Source of the DNA: Bradyrhizobium arachidis
GTDB taxonomy: Bacteria > Pseudomonadota > Alphaproteobacteria > Rhizobiales > Xanthobacteraceae
DNA: 64,000 nucleotides
Reading direction: 5' to 3'
Assembly: GCF_015291705.1 (NCBI RefSeq)
Contig: NZ_CP030050.1
Span: 2,914,001-2,978,000, forward strand
Of the stretch, positions 16,121 through 27,432 are shown in pieces. The notes beneath the pieces were generated by a model that was not told the origin of the DNA, did not search any database, and worked only from the letters and a program-made list of their open reading frames with translations. Position numbers and translations under genes: made by a program. The stretch's first letter is position 1; every line of letters begins with the position of its first letter.

Positions 16121-17729
16121 ACCCACCGAGCCAGGCGTCGGAAAAGTCGCCCGCGGTCAGGTCGACGCTGTTGTAGAGGTCGTGGACACGAGCGTTGCTG
16201 ACGACGGTCGTGTTCAGCGCCACCAGCGGCAACGCCGGCAGGTCGTCGCTGGTGATCTTCTGAATCTGGCGGAATTGATCGGCGCGTCGGGCTTCGTCGC
16301 GCTCGGTGCTGGCTTGCCGGAACAGCTCATCGACGGCCGGATTGTTGTAATGGGCGGCGTTGACATAGGGCAGCGGGTGCTTGATCCCGTCGGACCAGTA
16401 GATGCGTTGCACGCCGACCGTCGGGTCGAACAGCAGGCCGAGCCCGTTCAGGTTGATGTCGAAATCCCGGTCGTTATAGACCCGCTTGATGAAGGTTCCC
16501 AAATCGCCGTCCAGGATATCGACCCGGATGCCGGCGCGGCCGAGAGCAGATCGCAGATAGCCGGCAGTCGCCTTGAACGCCGCCCCGGGGATGAAAGTCA
16601 GCTTCAGCGCAAACCGGATGCCGCCGCTGCCGCGTTTCAACCCGGCGTCATCGAGAAGGCGGTTGGCCTCGTTGAGATCAAAGGGATGGTTGAAGCTGGT
16701 CGGGTCGAAATAGGCCGGCAGCACCTCGGGAATCGGCGAACGGATCTCGCTGGCATAGCCATAATAGATCCACTGACGGATGAAATCGCGGTCGATTGAT
16801 CGCGCGATTGCATGCCGCACGGCGCGCTGACCGAGATACTGGTTGTCGAGGCTGAACTCCAGCACTGCGGCGTTGTTGAGATAGGCGTCTCGCTGTGACG
16901 ATACGATGAGCTTTCCGCTCTCGGTCAGTCGTTTCACGTCGGCGAGCGAGATGCTGGCGCTGGTGTCGGCCTCTCCGGTTTCAAGCGCCGTGGAGGCTGC
17001 GGCCGGATCGCCAACGAATTTGACGACGACGCGGTCCAGATAAGGGCGGTCGGGCCGCCAATAGTTTGGATTGCGGCGCAGGCTGACATGGCTGCCGCGC
17101 TTCCACTCGTCGAAAATGAACGGTCCGGTCCCGATCGGTGCGTTGTTGTTGGGGCTGCCGTCGAGATTGTCGGCCTGATAGGCGTGACGCGGGATGATCG
17201 GGGATTCCGCCGCCGAGAGCGCCTTGAGGAAATAGGGCGTCGGTTTCGACAGCTTGACCACGGCGGTCAGGGCATCCGGCGTCTCGACACGATCGAGATT
17301 GGCGAAGCTGATCCGGCCGCGCGGCCCGACCTTTTGCAGGGCTTGCAGCGAGAACTGGACGTCCGCGGAGGTGAAATCGACGCCGTCGTGCCATTTGACG
17401 CCGGGACGTAGAGTGAAGGAGTATTCAAGCCCGTCCGCGCTCGCGTTCCAGGCCGTCGCCAGCAGGGGGCGCGGCGTGAAGTCGGCGTCGTAAGTCAGCA
17501 GGCCTTCGGTGACCTTGGTGCTGATATTGCGGGTCTGCGTGTTGGTGTCGAGCAAGGGTACGAGCGTGCGCGGCTCTCCTTGCGTGATCACGGTCAGCGT
17601 TCCGCCGCGCCGTGCCTCGGCGCGCGCGGGGGAACCGGCGAACGGCAGCGCGATCGCGCCGGCGCCGGCCTTCAGAACGCGCCGGCGATCAATGAGCCCG
17701 CGAACGTCATCGTTAGTCGTCGTCACCAT
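16119..17729 (-). CDS. Family-5 (peptide/nickel type) ABC substrate-binding protein
   Basis: A 536-aa solute-binding protein of the DppA/OppA family. N-terminal RRRVLKAGAGAIALP looks like a Tat signal. Family blocks are GGTLTVITQGEPRTL, the WHDGVDFTSADVQFSL block and GTGPFIFDEWKRG. It is the third such receptor in this region; the complete importer lies upstream on the same strand with the nitroreductase gene between. It probably feeds that importer or one elsewhere. The ligand is unknown. Confidence 0.88.
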   Translation of the reverse strand: MVTTTNDDVRGLIDRRRVLKAGAGAIALPFAGSPARAEARRGGTLTVITQGEPRTLVPLLDTNTQTRNISTKVTEGLLTYDADFTPRPLLATAWNASADGLEYSFTLRPGVKWHDGVDFTSADVQFSLQALQKVGPRGRISFANLDRVETPDALTAVVKLSKPTPYFLKALSAAESPIIPRHAYQADNLDGSPNNNAPIGTGPFIFDEWKRGSHVSLRRNPNYWRPDRPYLDRVVVKFVGDPAAASTALETGEADTSASISLADVKRLTESGKLIVSSQRDAYLNNAAVLEFSLDNQYLGQRAVRHAIARSIDRDFIRQWIYYGYASEIRSPIPEVLPAYFDPTSFNHPFDLNEANRLLDDAGLKRGSGGIRFALKLTFIPGAAFKATAGYLRSALGRAGIRVDILDGDLGTFIKRVYNDRDFDINLNGLGLLFDPTVGVQRIYWSDGIKHPLPYVNAAHYNNPAVDELFRQASTERDEARRADQFRQIQKITSDDLPALPLVALNTTVVSNARVHDLYNSVDLTAGDFSDAWLGG

Positions 17730-17868
17730 CTGGCAAACCTTCTGTCATCGCGCGCTGAACTTCGGCAATGCAGAAGGAAGCTATTGCGCAGCGGCACGCC
17801 CGGTCAATTTTGTATTTCCTCGCGTCCGGAGATGAAGTTCTGCGGAGAGGGGTTGATCGCAGGCAAGA

Positions 17869-18561
17869 TCAACCTCGACGCCTCGACGCCCCCGGGGAAG
17901 CTCGATGACAAAGGTCCCGAGCTTGGACAGGCCGGTCATCGCGCGGGCGCGAAACGCTCGGGAACAGACCGTGCGCGGCGAACTCGCCGACGGATGAGCG
18001 CGAGCTCGGTTGCTCGCGCTGAAGGAGAGCCGGCGCCAGATGCGCCCCGTCGCCCTTGCGGCCGAGCGCGATCGCGATTTCGACATCGAACCCCTCGGGG
18101 ACGCCGAGGACGGCGCGCGCCTTGTCGACGTCGATCCCGCTCATGCCGTGAGCCGCCAAGCCGCCGATCGCGGCCTGATTGGCGAAATTGGCCCATGCGG
18201 CACCCGCATCGAACGAATGGGTTCGCGAAAATTGCGCTTCGGTCTTGCCCGGCGGCGTGAATTCCCTCCGGGACAGCAGATAGATCAACGCCGCTGCATG
18301 CTGGGCCCATCCGCGATTGAATTCGATCAAGGGAGTGAGAAAGGCATCGAATTCCGCATCGCCTCGCAGGGCGTAGAGAAAGTGCCATGGCTGAGAGTTG
18401 TAGGCAGAGGGGGCCCATCTGGCGGCTTCGAACAATGTGCGCAGCTCGCCTTCCGATATCTGCTCCTGGGAAAATCCTCTGGGGGACCAACGATCGATGA
18501 AGATGCGCTCGGCGGGGTGGTCAGCGACACGACTCGTTTGCAGCGATGCTTGGACTGTCAC
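17869..18561 (-). CDS. Nitroreductase-family flavoprotein
   Basis: About 230 aa with the nitroreductase fold marks: IFIDRWSPRGFS, FEAARWAPSAYNSQPWHF (FMN-binding), and GGLAAHGMSGIDVDKAR. Members are FMN-dependent NAD(P)H oxidoreductases acting on nitroaromatics, quinones or flavins. A GTG at 18561 preceded by AGAAAG is my start; an ATG at 18618 would add 19 residues including two cysteines and lacks a ribosome site. The last 30 residues are arginine-rich and unlike the family, so the end may have been altered. It could supply reduced flavin to the nearby monooxygenases (speculative). Confidence 0.82.
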   Translation of the reverse strand: MTVQASLQTSRVADHPAERIFIDRWSPRGFSQEQISEGELRTLFEAARWAPSAYNSQPWHFLYALRGDAEFDAFLTPLIEFNRGWAQHAAALIYLLSRREFTPPGKTEAQFSRTHSFDAGAAWANFANQAAIGGLAAHGMSGIDVDKARAVLGVPEGFDVEIAIALGRKGDGAHLAPALLQREQPSSRSSVGEFAAHGLFPSVSRPRDDRPVQARDLCHRASPGASRRRG

Positions 18562-18800
18562 GGTAACTTTCTCGAAACATTTGGAGCATGGGAGACGATC
18601 GCAAATATCACGGTCCATGCGATGCGGGACACATCAGACTCACGAAGGAGTCCAATTTGGCAGGATCGCTGCGACTACGGCGAATTCTTCAGAACGACAT
18701 TTTCCATTTGGCCGCATGCAGAACAATTTCTTGCAAGCGTGCTGAGGCGCGCCTCGACAGGGTCGGCCTTGGTTGGCGGTATTGCGTTAGGAGCGGAGCT

Positions 18801-19778
<978 letters not shown>

Positions 19779-20777
19779 CCTTGGAGTGCACGCCGCGCCT
19801 CTCGTCGGCAACGACGTGACAGGACAGCGTGAGCGATTCGAAATGGATCGGTAACGGGCGTGAGACCCGGCACCGCGATTCGGCGGACGGGCAACGAGGC
19901 GCAAACGCGCAGCCGTCCGGCCAGGCGCCGAGCGCCGGCACCGCCCCCTGAATGGCGGCAAGACGGTTTTGGCGGTTGCTCTCGCGGCCGAGGCGGGGGC
20001 GGACTGCAAGCAGGCCTCGCGTGTAAGGATGCGTCGGCGCGGTGATGAGCGTATCGACCGGCTGCTCTTCGACCTTGCGGCCGGCATACATCACCAGGAC
20101 CCGGTCGGCCATGTTGGCGACAACGCCAAGATCATGGGTGATGAGAATGAGCGCCATCTGCCGCTCGCGCTGGATCTCCAGCAGCAGATCGAGGATCTGG
20201 GCCTGGATGGTGACATCAAGCGCGGTGGTGGGTTCGTCTGCGATCAGCAGCCGCGGATCGCAGGCGAGCGCCATCGCGATCATGGCGCGCTGGCGCAAAC
20301 CTCCGGAGAGCTGGTGCGGATAGTCGTGCACGCGCCGGTGCGGATCGGGCACGTGGGTCAATGCCAGAAGTTCGACGGCGCGCTTCTCCGCGGCTGCGAA
20401 CGAGATGGAGGAATGGCTGGTCAGCACCTCGGCAATCTGCAATCCGATCGGCAGGACCGGGTTGAACGCTGCCATCGCATCCTGGAAGATGAATCCGATG
20501 CGATTGCCGCGGATACGACGCAGCTCCTTGTCGGGAAGTGCGATGAGGTCCGCGCCGTCGAAAAGTGCCCTTCCGCGAACCTCCCAGTCCCGCCTCGGCA
20601 GCAGGCCGAGCAGGGACAGCATGCTGATGCTCTTGCCGCAACCGGACTCGCCGACGATCGCCAGGGTCTCGCCGCGCGCAATCGCGAAGGAAAGGTCGGC
20701 GACCGCGGGCAGGAGCGTCCGTCCACGCCGCAGCGTGATGTCCAGATTTGCGACCTCGAGCAGATGGGAAGGCGTGG

Positions 20778-21614
20778 TCACCGTCGTAGCCTCGGGTTGA
20801 GCGCATGGTTGAGCGCATCGCCGAGAAGGTTCAGCGCCAGCACCGTGATCATGATCGCGAGGCCCGGGATCGCGGTCTGGTACCAAGCCGTGCGCAAGGC
20901 ATCACGTCCGGCGCCGATCATCGTGCCCCAGCTCACATGGTTAGGATCGCCCAGACCGAGGAAGGAGAGGCCGGCTTCGGACAGGATCGCGGTCGCCACC
21001 AGGATGGAGGCCGCGACGATGACCGGGGTCAGTGCGTTGGGGACGACGTGAAACAGCACGATCCGCCAATCCGACATGCCCATGCCGATCAGCGCCTGGA
21101 CGAAATCGCGGTTGCGCAGGGCGAGCACCTCCGCGCGCGTCAACCGCGCGATGCCGGGCCAGGCGGTGATCCCGAGGGCCAGGATGATGGTGTAGATCGA
21201 CGGGTTGAGAACCGCGACCATGACGATGGCAAGCAGGAAAGCCGGCATGGTCTGGAACAGCTCAGTGATCCGCATGATCAGGTCATCCATCCACCCGCCG
21301 TAGTAACCGGCGACAGCGCCCAGGCTGACACCGATCGCCAGGGCGATCGCGGCAGCGACGGCTCCGACCATCAGCGAGACGGAGGCACCGTGAAACAGGC
21401 CGGCGGTCAGGTCACGGCCCATCAGATCGGTGCCGAGCGGAAACTCAGGATCGTTGCCCGGCCAGATGAAGGGCGAAGCAACCATGTCCGAGGGATCGCC
21501 GGGATAGAGAAAGGGGGCCAACGTCGCGGCAGCGAGGACACCGATGATCACGAGACTTCCGGCAATGCCTGCCGGCGAGGCCAGGACGGCACGGACGACG
21601 GATGTCGAGCTCAT
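20778..21614 (-). CDS. Peptide-type ABC transporter permease (DppC-like)
   Basis: A 278-aa inner-membrane permease with an N-terminal helix, a periplasmic segment ending HPLGTD-like FPLGTDLMGRDL, and the EAA loop GMGMSDWRIVLFHVVPNA. This is the DppC/OppC pattern. The ATG at 21614 overlaps the stop of the preceding permease gene by four bases. Partner of the DppB-like subunit. Confidence 0.9.
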   Translation of the reverse strand: MSSTSVVRAVLASPAGIAGSLVIIGVLAAATLAPFLYPGDPSDMVASPFIWPGNDPEFPLGTDLMGRDLTAGLFHGASVSLMVGAVAAAIALAIGVSLGAVAGYYGGWMDDLIMRITELFQTMPAFLLAIVMVAVLNPSIYTIILALGITAWPGIARLTRAEVLALRNRDFVQALIGMGMSDWRIVLFHVVPNALTPVIVAASILVATAILSEAGLSFLGLGDPNHVSWGTMIGAGRDALRTAWYQTAIPGLAIMITVLALNLLGDALNHALNPRLRR

Positions 21615-22618
21615 GCACCCACCTCGATGCGCGGATCGAGCCATGCGTAGAGGATGTCGACGACGAGATTGACGGCGACGACGACGAAGGAACTGAGCAG
21701 CATGATCGAGAGTAGGAGGTTGAGGTCGCGGTTGCTGACCGCTTCGAAGGCGAGCCTGCCCATGCCCGGCCAGGCGAAGACTGTTTCGACGACGACGGAG
21801 CCGCCGAGCAGGGTACCGGCCTGAAGGCCGATCATCGTCACCAGCGGCAGTAGCGCATTGCGGAAGCCGTGACGGAAGATGATGCGGCGGTCGCGCAGGC
21901 CCTTGGCCCGAGCCGTTCGTATGTAGTCCTGGCTCATGGCTTCGATCATCGAGGCCCTGGTCATCCTTGCATAGATGGCCATGAAGAACAGCGCGAGCGT
22001 CGTTGCAGGCAGGATGAGATGGTGCAGCCGGTCGATGAGCAGTGCCAAGCCTTGCAGGGGCACCTTCGTCACCTCCTGCATACCGCCGGTCGGCAGCCAT
22101 TGCAGATAGACGCCGAAGAACACGATCAGCATCAGCCCGACCCAGAACAGCGGGGCGGAGTAGGCCAGCGTCGCCAGGATCGAAACGACGCTGTCGATGA
22201 CGCCTCCCGGCCGCCGGGCCGCCAGCAGGCCGAGCACTGTTCCAAGAATGACCGCGATGACGAGGCTGGTCGCGGCAAGCAGCAGCGTGCCGCCCAGCCG
22301 GGCGGTGATCAGCTCTGTCACGGCAATGCCGTAGCGGTGTGAGAAGCCGAAATCGAGGGTCGCGACATTCTTCAGATAGGTCCAGAGCTGGAGCAGAATC
22401 GGCAGGTCGAGGCCAAAGGCCTTGCGCAGCTCCTGGACATAGCCCGCATCCGCCGCAGCTCCACCCTGTTCACTGGCGACCACATCGGCGAGATCGCCCG
22501 GAGCCAGTTGCAGCAGGAAGAAGTTGAAGGCGATGATTCCCAGAATCAGCGGGATTGCGAGCAAGACTCGGCGCGCGACATATCGCAACAGCGATCGAGA
22601 TTGGCCAGCAGAGCTCAT
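21611..22618 (-). CDS. Peptide-type ABC transporter permease (DppB-like)
   Basis: A 335-aa permease with the DppB/OppB N-terminus (RYVARRVLLAIPLILGI), a long periplasmic loop before the second helix, and the EAA loop ARAKGLRDRRIIFRHGFRNA. Its ATG overlaps the stop of the preceding binding-protein gene by four bases. It forms the membrane channel with the DppC-like protein. Confidence 0.9.
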   Translation of the reverse strand: MSSAGQSRSLLRYVARRVLLAIPLILGIIAFNFFLLQLAPGDLADVVASEQGGAAADAGYVQELRKAFGLDLPILLQLWTYLKNVATLDFGFSHRYGIAVTELITARLGGTLLLAATSLVIAVILGTVLGLLAARRPGGVIDSVVSILATLAYSAPLFWVGLMLIVFFGVYLQWLPTGGMQEVTKVPLQGLALLIDRLHHLILPATTLALFFMAIYARMTRASMIEAMSQDYIRTARAKGLRDRRIIFRHGFRNALLPLVTMIGLQAGTLLGGSVVVETVFAWPGMGRLAFEAVSNRDLNLLLSIMLLSSFVVVAVNLVVDILYAWLDPRIEVGA

Positions 22619-24210
22619 TCGGGAGCGAAATAGACGTTGGCGAAATTGTCGGCGCGCTGGTTGGGAGTGTTGGTCAGGCCGTGCAGACGCTTGTCGTAGA
22701 CCGAGAACCAGTCGATCTCGAACAGCGGGATCAGCGGCAGATCACGCTGCACGATGCGTTGCAGCGTATTGTAGTCCTCGACGCGCTTCTGCGGTTCGAT
22801 CTGGGTCTGGGCGTCTTCGACCGCTGCGTCGAGCTCGTCGTTCTGGTAGCCGGAGACGACGACCCAGGAGGTGCCGGGCATGCGGGCCTTCGACCAGAAA
22901 CGCGTCTCGATTCCCATTTGCGGATCGGCACCGGCGTTGCCCCAGGAGCTGATCAGGTCGAAATTGTAATCGGTGAAGACGCTCTTCAGCCAGGTCGTCA
23001 GATCCTGGCTACCGAGAGTGACGTCGATGCCGACGCGGCGCAGCGACTGGCGGACGAACTCGCCCGTACGGCGGTAGTCGTCGCCGTATGGAATGAAATC
23101 ATGCGTCAACTTGAAGCGCCAACCGCCTTCCTTGCGCGGAAAGCCCGCCTCGTCGAGAAGCTGTTCGGCTCTTTTGGGATCGAACGGGTATTGCTGCAAA
23201 CCCTCGCCGAGATGGAACGGCTTGAGCGCCGAGGGGATCGGGCTGTCGGCGACCTTGCCGTAGCCGCCCCACACCGTCTTCAGCAGCAGGCCGCGGTCGA
23301 TCGCATGGGCAATCGCCTGGCGCACTTTGGTATGCTGCAGATACTGGTTCTTGTGATTCGGCTCGAGCCAAAACCAGGTCGGCGAAAATTCGTAGCCACG
23401 CGTATCGACGACGAAACGGCCGTCCTTTTTCAACCGTTCGGCATCGGCGAAGGTGATCGGATGTTGCTGGCCGAATTGCACGGCACCGGTCTCGAACGCG
23501 GCGGCGCGGCCGGCAGCGTCCGGGATGATCTTGAAGACGACACGGTCGAGATAGGGTTTGCCGGCGTCCCAATAGTTGGGATTGCGGTCCAGCGCGATAT
23601 GGCTTCCGCGCACGTATTCCTTGAACACGAAAGGGCCCGTCCCGATCGGCTTGGCATTCCATGGATTGGATCGGATATCCGTTCCTTCATAAAGATGCTT
23701 GGGCAGCAGCCATAATGCCTGAGCGTTGAAGTTGCGGTAGATCACCGGCGTCGGCTTCGACAGAGTCAGGATGACCGTTTGCTCGTCCGGCGTCTCCACC
23801 TTCGACAAGGTCTGGAAAATGCGCTTTCCCGCCGAGGAGTATTTCAGCAGCCCTTCCTCGATCGAAAACTTGACGTCCGCCGAAGTGAAGGGGTGACCGT
23901 CGTGCCAAGTGACGCCCTTGCGCAGCTTGAAGGTCAGCGTCAGACCGTCCTTTGAGAAGTCCCAGCTTTCTGCGAGCTGGGGCTTGATGCTGCCGTCCAG
24001 TGCGTAGTCGACGAGACCGTCGTTGATCTTGGTTGCGACCAGCACGATCGGCGTGGCCGTGTTCAGGAGCGGCGAGAGAATCGGAGGCTCCGGATGGACG
24101 ATCGAATTGAGCGTGCCGCCACGGATTGGCGTCTCCTTCTCCTCCGCTGAAGTCGGACCCGACGTCGCCAGCACCGCGGCGAGCGTCAACACGCTCATCA
24201 TCCTGATCAT
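22615..24210 (-). CDS. Family-5 ABC substrate-binding protein
   Basis: A 531-aa DppA-like receptor with a Sec signal peptide (residues 1-22, ending TSA). Conserved blocks: GGTLNSIVHPEPPIL, TWHDGHPFTSADVKFS, GTGPFVFKEYVRGSH and RQAIAHAIDRG. It is the first gene of the four-base-overlap operon with both permeases and both ATPases, so it is the primary receptor of that importer. A second receptor gene lies 213 bases upstream on the same strand. Confidence 0.9.
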   Translation of the reverse strand: MIRMMSVLTLAAVLATSGPTSAEEKETPIRGGTLNSIVHPEPPILSPLLNTATPIVLVATKINDGLVDYALDGSIKPQLAESWDFSKDGLTLTFKLRKGVTWHDGHPFTSADVKFSIEEGLLKYSSAGKRIFQTLSKVETPDEQTVILTLSKPTPVIYRNFNAQALWLLPKHLYEGTDIRSNPWNAKPIGTGPFVFKEYVRGSHIALDRNPNYWDAGKPYLDRVVFKIIPDAAGRAAAFETGAVQFGQQHPITFADAERLKKDGRFVVDTRGYEFSPTWFWLEPNHKNQYLQHTKVRQAIAHAIDRGLLLKTVWGGYGKVADSPIPSALKPFHLGEGLQQYPFDPKRAEQLLDEAGFPRKEGGWRFKLTHDFIPYGDDYRRTGEFVRQSLRRVGIDVTLGSQDLTTWLKSVFTDYNFDLISSWGNAGADPQMGIETRFWSKARMPGTSWVVVSGYQNDELDAAVEDAQTQIEPQKRVEDYNTLQRIVQRDLPLIPLFEIDWFSVYDKRLHGLTNTPNQRADNFANVYFAPE

Positions 24211-24262
24211 CTAACGCTCTCTCGAATTGCTTACGCTGCCGCGCTTGGATTTGCGCACTGCG

Positions 24263-24292
24263 CGATAGCGAGAAGGTTACGTGTCGCTATCG
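24263..24292. repeat. 8-bp inverted repeat in the leader of the peptide importer operon
   Basis: CGATAGCG (24263-24270) and CGCTATCG (24285-24292) are perfect inverted repeats with a 14-base loop, 53-82 bases upstream of the start at 24210. A second small palindrome, GCGCA-C-TGCGC, adjoins at 24253-24263. It may be an attenuating hairpin between the two receptor genes or an operator. Confidence 0.4.
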
Positions 24293-24423
24293 GAGACCGT
24301 CAAGGAAACGGTCTTTCAAATGAAGTGCAAGCCTGGCTGCACTATGCTTTCGCGAGCACTGGCAGTAGCTATTTCATTTTTCGCTCTGGTCGCGAGCTTG
24401 GACAAAGCTGCGACACCCTTTCC

Positions 24424-26046
24424 TCAAGCCCGAATAAAGGCGCTTGCAAGCGTGCTCTGCAGGCCGTCCGCGTTGATGGTGTGATCGTGCACGCGTTTGT
24501 TGTAGACGGTGAAGACCTGCTGGGCGACCAGATCGAGGCCCGGGAGCTCACGGGCGAGGATGCGCTGGACCTCGGCATAGATTTCGATTCGCTTCGCATC
24601 GTCGACTTCCAGCGCGCCGGCGTCGAGCAGCCGGTCAACTTCGTCGTTTTGATAATGCGCTCCATTGGAGAATGGCACGCCGGGCTTGAAGCTCTTCGAC
24701 GAATAGTAGGTTTGCAGGCGTGAGGGGTCGGTCCCGTTGATGAGCCATGCATAGGCAAAGTCGAAGTCGCGATCGGTGTAGACGCGCTTGACATAGGTGC
24801 CGAATTCCTGCGCGCGGACGGTCACGGCAATACCGACCTTGCCGAGCGCCTGGCGGATATAGGCGGCCACGTTGCGGAAGCTTTCAGTCGAGGGCAGTGG
24901 ATCGAGCGTCAGGCCGAAGCGCACGCCATTGCCGGTGCGCGGAAGGCCGGCTTCGTCGAGCAGCCGCTCGGCCGCCGCGGGATCGAAGCGATAAACGGGA
25001 ACGTCGCGTGCGGCATAGCGACCCAGCGACTTCGTGATCGGGCTGGTGGCGATCGTGCCATATCCACGCCATCCCAGCTGCAATACCGCGTCACGATCGA
25101 TCGCATGCGCAATGGCCTGGCGGACCGGGAGCTGCTTCAGATACTGATTGTCGAGATTGAAGATGAGCGTGGTCCAGTCGCCCGCGGCCTCGTATCCGCG
25201 CGTTTCGATGCCGATCTGCGGAAACGTTTTGAAGCGTTCCAGGTCGGCGAGCGGGATTGGGGTATTGTAGCCAATATCGGCTTCGCCGGTCTCGAGCGCA
25301 ATCGCGATCGCCGCCATGTCCGGCACGATGCGCACGACGATGCCGTCGAGATAAGGTTTGGGCTGATCCCAATAGGCGGGATTCCGCTCCAGCCGGATAA
25401 AACTGCCGTGAACCCATTCTTTGAAGAGAAACGGCCCGGTGCCGATTGGCCTGGCATTGATCGGGTTGTTAAAATAGTCCGTGCCGTCATAGAGATGTTT
25501 GGGAACGATGGCTGTCTCCGTCCCCGAGAAGGCCGTGAGCAGCGCGGGACTGGCCTGCGACAGTACGACCGTCACGGTGTGCGGGGCGGGCGTACGAATT
25601 TCGGTCAGGTTCCGGAAGTTGCCACGGCCCGTCGGATGAATCTCCGCAGCCAGTCGGATCGAGAAGGCGACGTCCTCGGAGGTGAAGTCCCGTCCGTCAT
25701 GCCATTTCACGCCCTGGCGCAATGTGAAGGTGAATTCACGCTTGTCCGGGCTGATTTGCCAGGCCGTCGCCAGATGCGGCTGCGGATTGAGGGCAAAATC
25801 GTAAGTGAGCAGGCCTTCGATGATCTTGCCGCTGATGAGCTTCGATGGACCGGACGCGTTACCCGCCGATATCACCGCGGGCGGATCCTGGCGAAGCAAG
25901 ATCTTCAGCGTGCCCCCACGTTGCGGCCCCTCCGCCTGAGCAAACGCAGTCGGCGCGCCGAACGCCCCCTTGGAAAAAGCCGCCGCGGCGACTGCGCCGC
26001 CGATGAATGGCCGGCGTCCGATACCGGAAGGCCGCGATCCCGTCAT
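24424..26046 (-). CDS. Family-5 ABC substrate-binding protein, Tat-like signal
   Basis: A 540-aa DppA-type receptor beginning with GIGRRPFIGGAVAAAAF, a twin-arginine-like signal. Blocks shared with the other two receptors include GGTLKILLRQDPPAVIS, KWHDGRDFTSEDVAFS and GTGPFLFKEWVHGSF. The ATG at 26046 sits 7 bases after AGGAAG; an in-frame ATG at 26073 is less suited. It leads the peptide-importer cluster. Three related receptors suggest several ligands for one membrane unit. Confidence 0.88.
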   Translation of the reverse strand: MTGSRPSGIGRRPFIGGAVAAAAFSKGAFGAPTAFAQAEGPQRGGTLKILLRQDPPAVISAGNASGPSKLISGKIIEGLLTYDFALNPQPHLATAWQISPDKREFTFTLRQGVKWHDGRDFTSEDVAFSIRLAAEIHPTGRGNFRNLTEIRTPAPHTVTVVLSQASPALLTAFSGTETAIVPKHLYDGTDYFNNPINARPIGTGPFLFKEWVHGSFIRLERNPAYWDQPKPYLDGIVVRIVPDMAAIAIALETGEADIGYNTPIPLADLERFKTFPQIGIETRGYEAAGDWTTLIFNLDNQYLKQLPVRQAIAHAIDRDAVLQLGWRGYGTIATSPITKSLGRYAARDVPVYRFDPAAAERLLDEAGLPRTGNGVRFGLTLDPLPSTESFRNVAAYIRQALGKVGIAVTVRAQEFGTYVKRVYTDRDFDFAYAWLINGTDPSRLQTYYSSKSFKPGVPFSNGAHYQNDEVDRLLDAGALEVDDAKRIEIYAEVQRILARELPGLDLVAQQVFTVYNKRVHDHTINADGLQSTLASAFIRA

Positions 26047-26509
26047 TCTCCATCTTCCTGACACCCGCAGCATTCTTCCGACGGGTTACTCGCATTGTCA
26101 CTCAGTCTCGCAAAGCGTGGAGGACAGCGAAGGCGGTGTCAACGGAGCGACTGCAATAAGAGTAACACTGCTGCAAAATGCAAATGAGACGAGCGTTAAG
26201 TTCGCAGAATCAACTGCGCGCGATGAATTCGTTTTCTCGCGATGAGAGACTCGCAATTCTACACTGCGATGAGGCGAGTGCAGGGCGCATCGTTGTCTTA
26301 GCTCGTTTACGGCGATCAGCGATGCGAGAACATCGTCCCATTTCTGGCGGGACAAAGCCTGCGAAAGGATGCCACCGCACTTGGCATCTACTGACGACGT
26401 ATTTTTTGCGGGCGCCGCCAACTTTGGTTTAGCGTTTCATTGTGCAGAGCCGAATTCATCCGCATGATTGCCGCTCTCTCTTTTCAAGAAATACACGGCA
26501 GGCTCAATC
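26047..26509. other. Divergent intergenic region
   Basis: About 460 bases between divergent starts at 26046 and 26510. I see no gene. TTTCATTGTGCAG at 26435-26447 recurs exactly at 58212-58224 in another divergent intergenic region. I looked for a SAM riboswitch before metQ and could not support one. Confidence 0.35.
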
Positions 26510-27370
26510 ATGAATTCGTCGACCTTCGTTCCCAATGCTCGCGCTCTCGTTCGCAAGTTGACGCTCGCGTGCGCCGTTCTTGGATGCGCCGCGACCGGGG
26601 CGCTTGCGGCTTCGCTCTCGGTCGGCGTCGCGACAATGCCGACGAACGGGGCTCTCGACATCGTCGTCGCCAAGGCGAAGGAGCAGGGGCTCGACGTCAA
26701 GATCATCGAGTTCAGCGACTGGTCCACGCCCAACATCGCCGTCTCCAATGGCGATCTCGATCTGAACTACTTTCAGCATCTCCCGTTTCTCGAAGATTCG
26801 ATTCAGAAGGCAGGCTACAAGCTCGTCCCGGTCGGCCTCGGCTACTCCACAACGAACGGCATCTATTCCAAGAAGATCAAGAGCCTCGGCGAATTGAAGG
26901 ATGGCGCGACGATTGCCATCGCCAACGACGTCATCAATACGGGCCGTGCCTTGTCACTTCTGCAGGAGGCCGGTCAGCTCAAGCTCAAGCTCAAGCCTGA
27001 TGTCGGCTATCGCGCCACCATCGCGGACATCGTGGAGAACCCCAAGAAACTGAAAATCGTGCAGGTCGATGGTCCGCAGATCTCCCGCGCGCTGGACGAT
27101 GTCGACGTGGCCGTGACCTATCCCGCCTTCGCCAAGCTGGGCGGTCTCGACCCCAACACCCCGATTGTCCTGGAGAAGCCGAACGATCTCTATGCGCTGC
27201 GTTTCGTCGCCCGTCCCGACCGCGCCGGGGATCCGCGGATCGCGCAGTTCATCCGGATCTACCAGACGACCCCCGAGGTCAAGCAGATCCTGAAGGAGTA
27301 TTATGGCAACGTCATTTCGTTCCCGTGGGAGAACGAGCAGGCGCCGGTCTCGGCTGCAGCGACCCGCTAA
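26510..27370 (+). CDS. metQ: MetQ/NlpA-family substrate-binding protein
   Basis: A 286-aa NlpA/MetQ-family receptor for methionine-type ABC import. Signal peptide about residues 10-33; VLGCAA could be a poor lipobox, so lipoprotein attachment is uncertain. Family features include VVAKAKEQGLDVKIIEFSDW, DLNYFQHLPFL and TIAIANDVINTGRAL. The ATG at 26510 begins the signal; an in-frame ATG at 26468 adds 14 residues. No MetN or MetI gene adjoins. Followed by a strong hairpin terminator. Confidence 0.88.
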   Translation: MNSSTFVPNARALVRKLTLACAVLGCAATGALAASLSVGVATMPTNGALDIVVAKAKEQGLDVKIIEFSDWSTPNIAVSNGDLDLNYFQHLPFLEDSIQKAGYKLVPVGLGYSTTNGIYSKKIKSLGELKDGATIAIANDVINTGRALSLLQEAGQLKLKLKPDVGYRATIADIVENPKKLKIVQVDGPQISRALDDVDVAVTYPAFAKLGGLDPNTPIVLEKPNDLYALRFVARPDRAGDPRIAQFIRIYQTTPEVKQILKEYYGNVISFPWENEQAPVSAAATR

Positions 27371-27380
27371 TCGAGACAAA

Positions 27381-27409
27381 GCCGCCGCATCGCTCAGCAA
27401 TGCGGCGGC
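27381..27409 (+). terminator. Intrinsic-type hairpin after metQ
   Basis: GCCGCCGCAT (27381-27390) pairs perfectly with ATGCGGCGGC (27400-27409) around a 9-base loop, 11 bases after the metQ stop. A weak T-containing tail (GGGTTCGTT) follows. The convergent gene ends at 27433, so it may serve both strands. Confidence 0.65.
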
Positions 27410-27432
27410 GGGTTCGTTCATGGCCGCGGGCA

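Noticed and set aside
26047..26509. Possible SAM riboswitch before metQ
   Set aside because: I compared the leader with the short SAM-II type pattern common in alphaproteobacteria and found no convincing paired stem with the conserved loop bases. A covariance-model search would decide.
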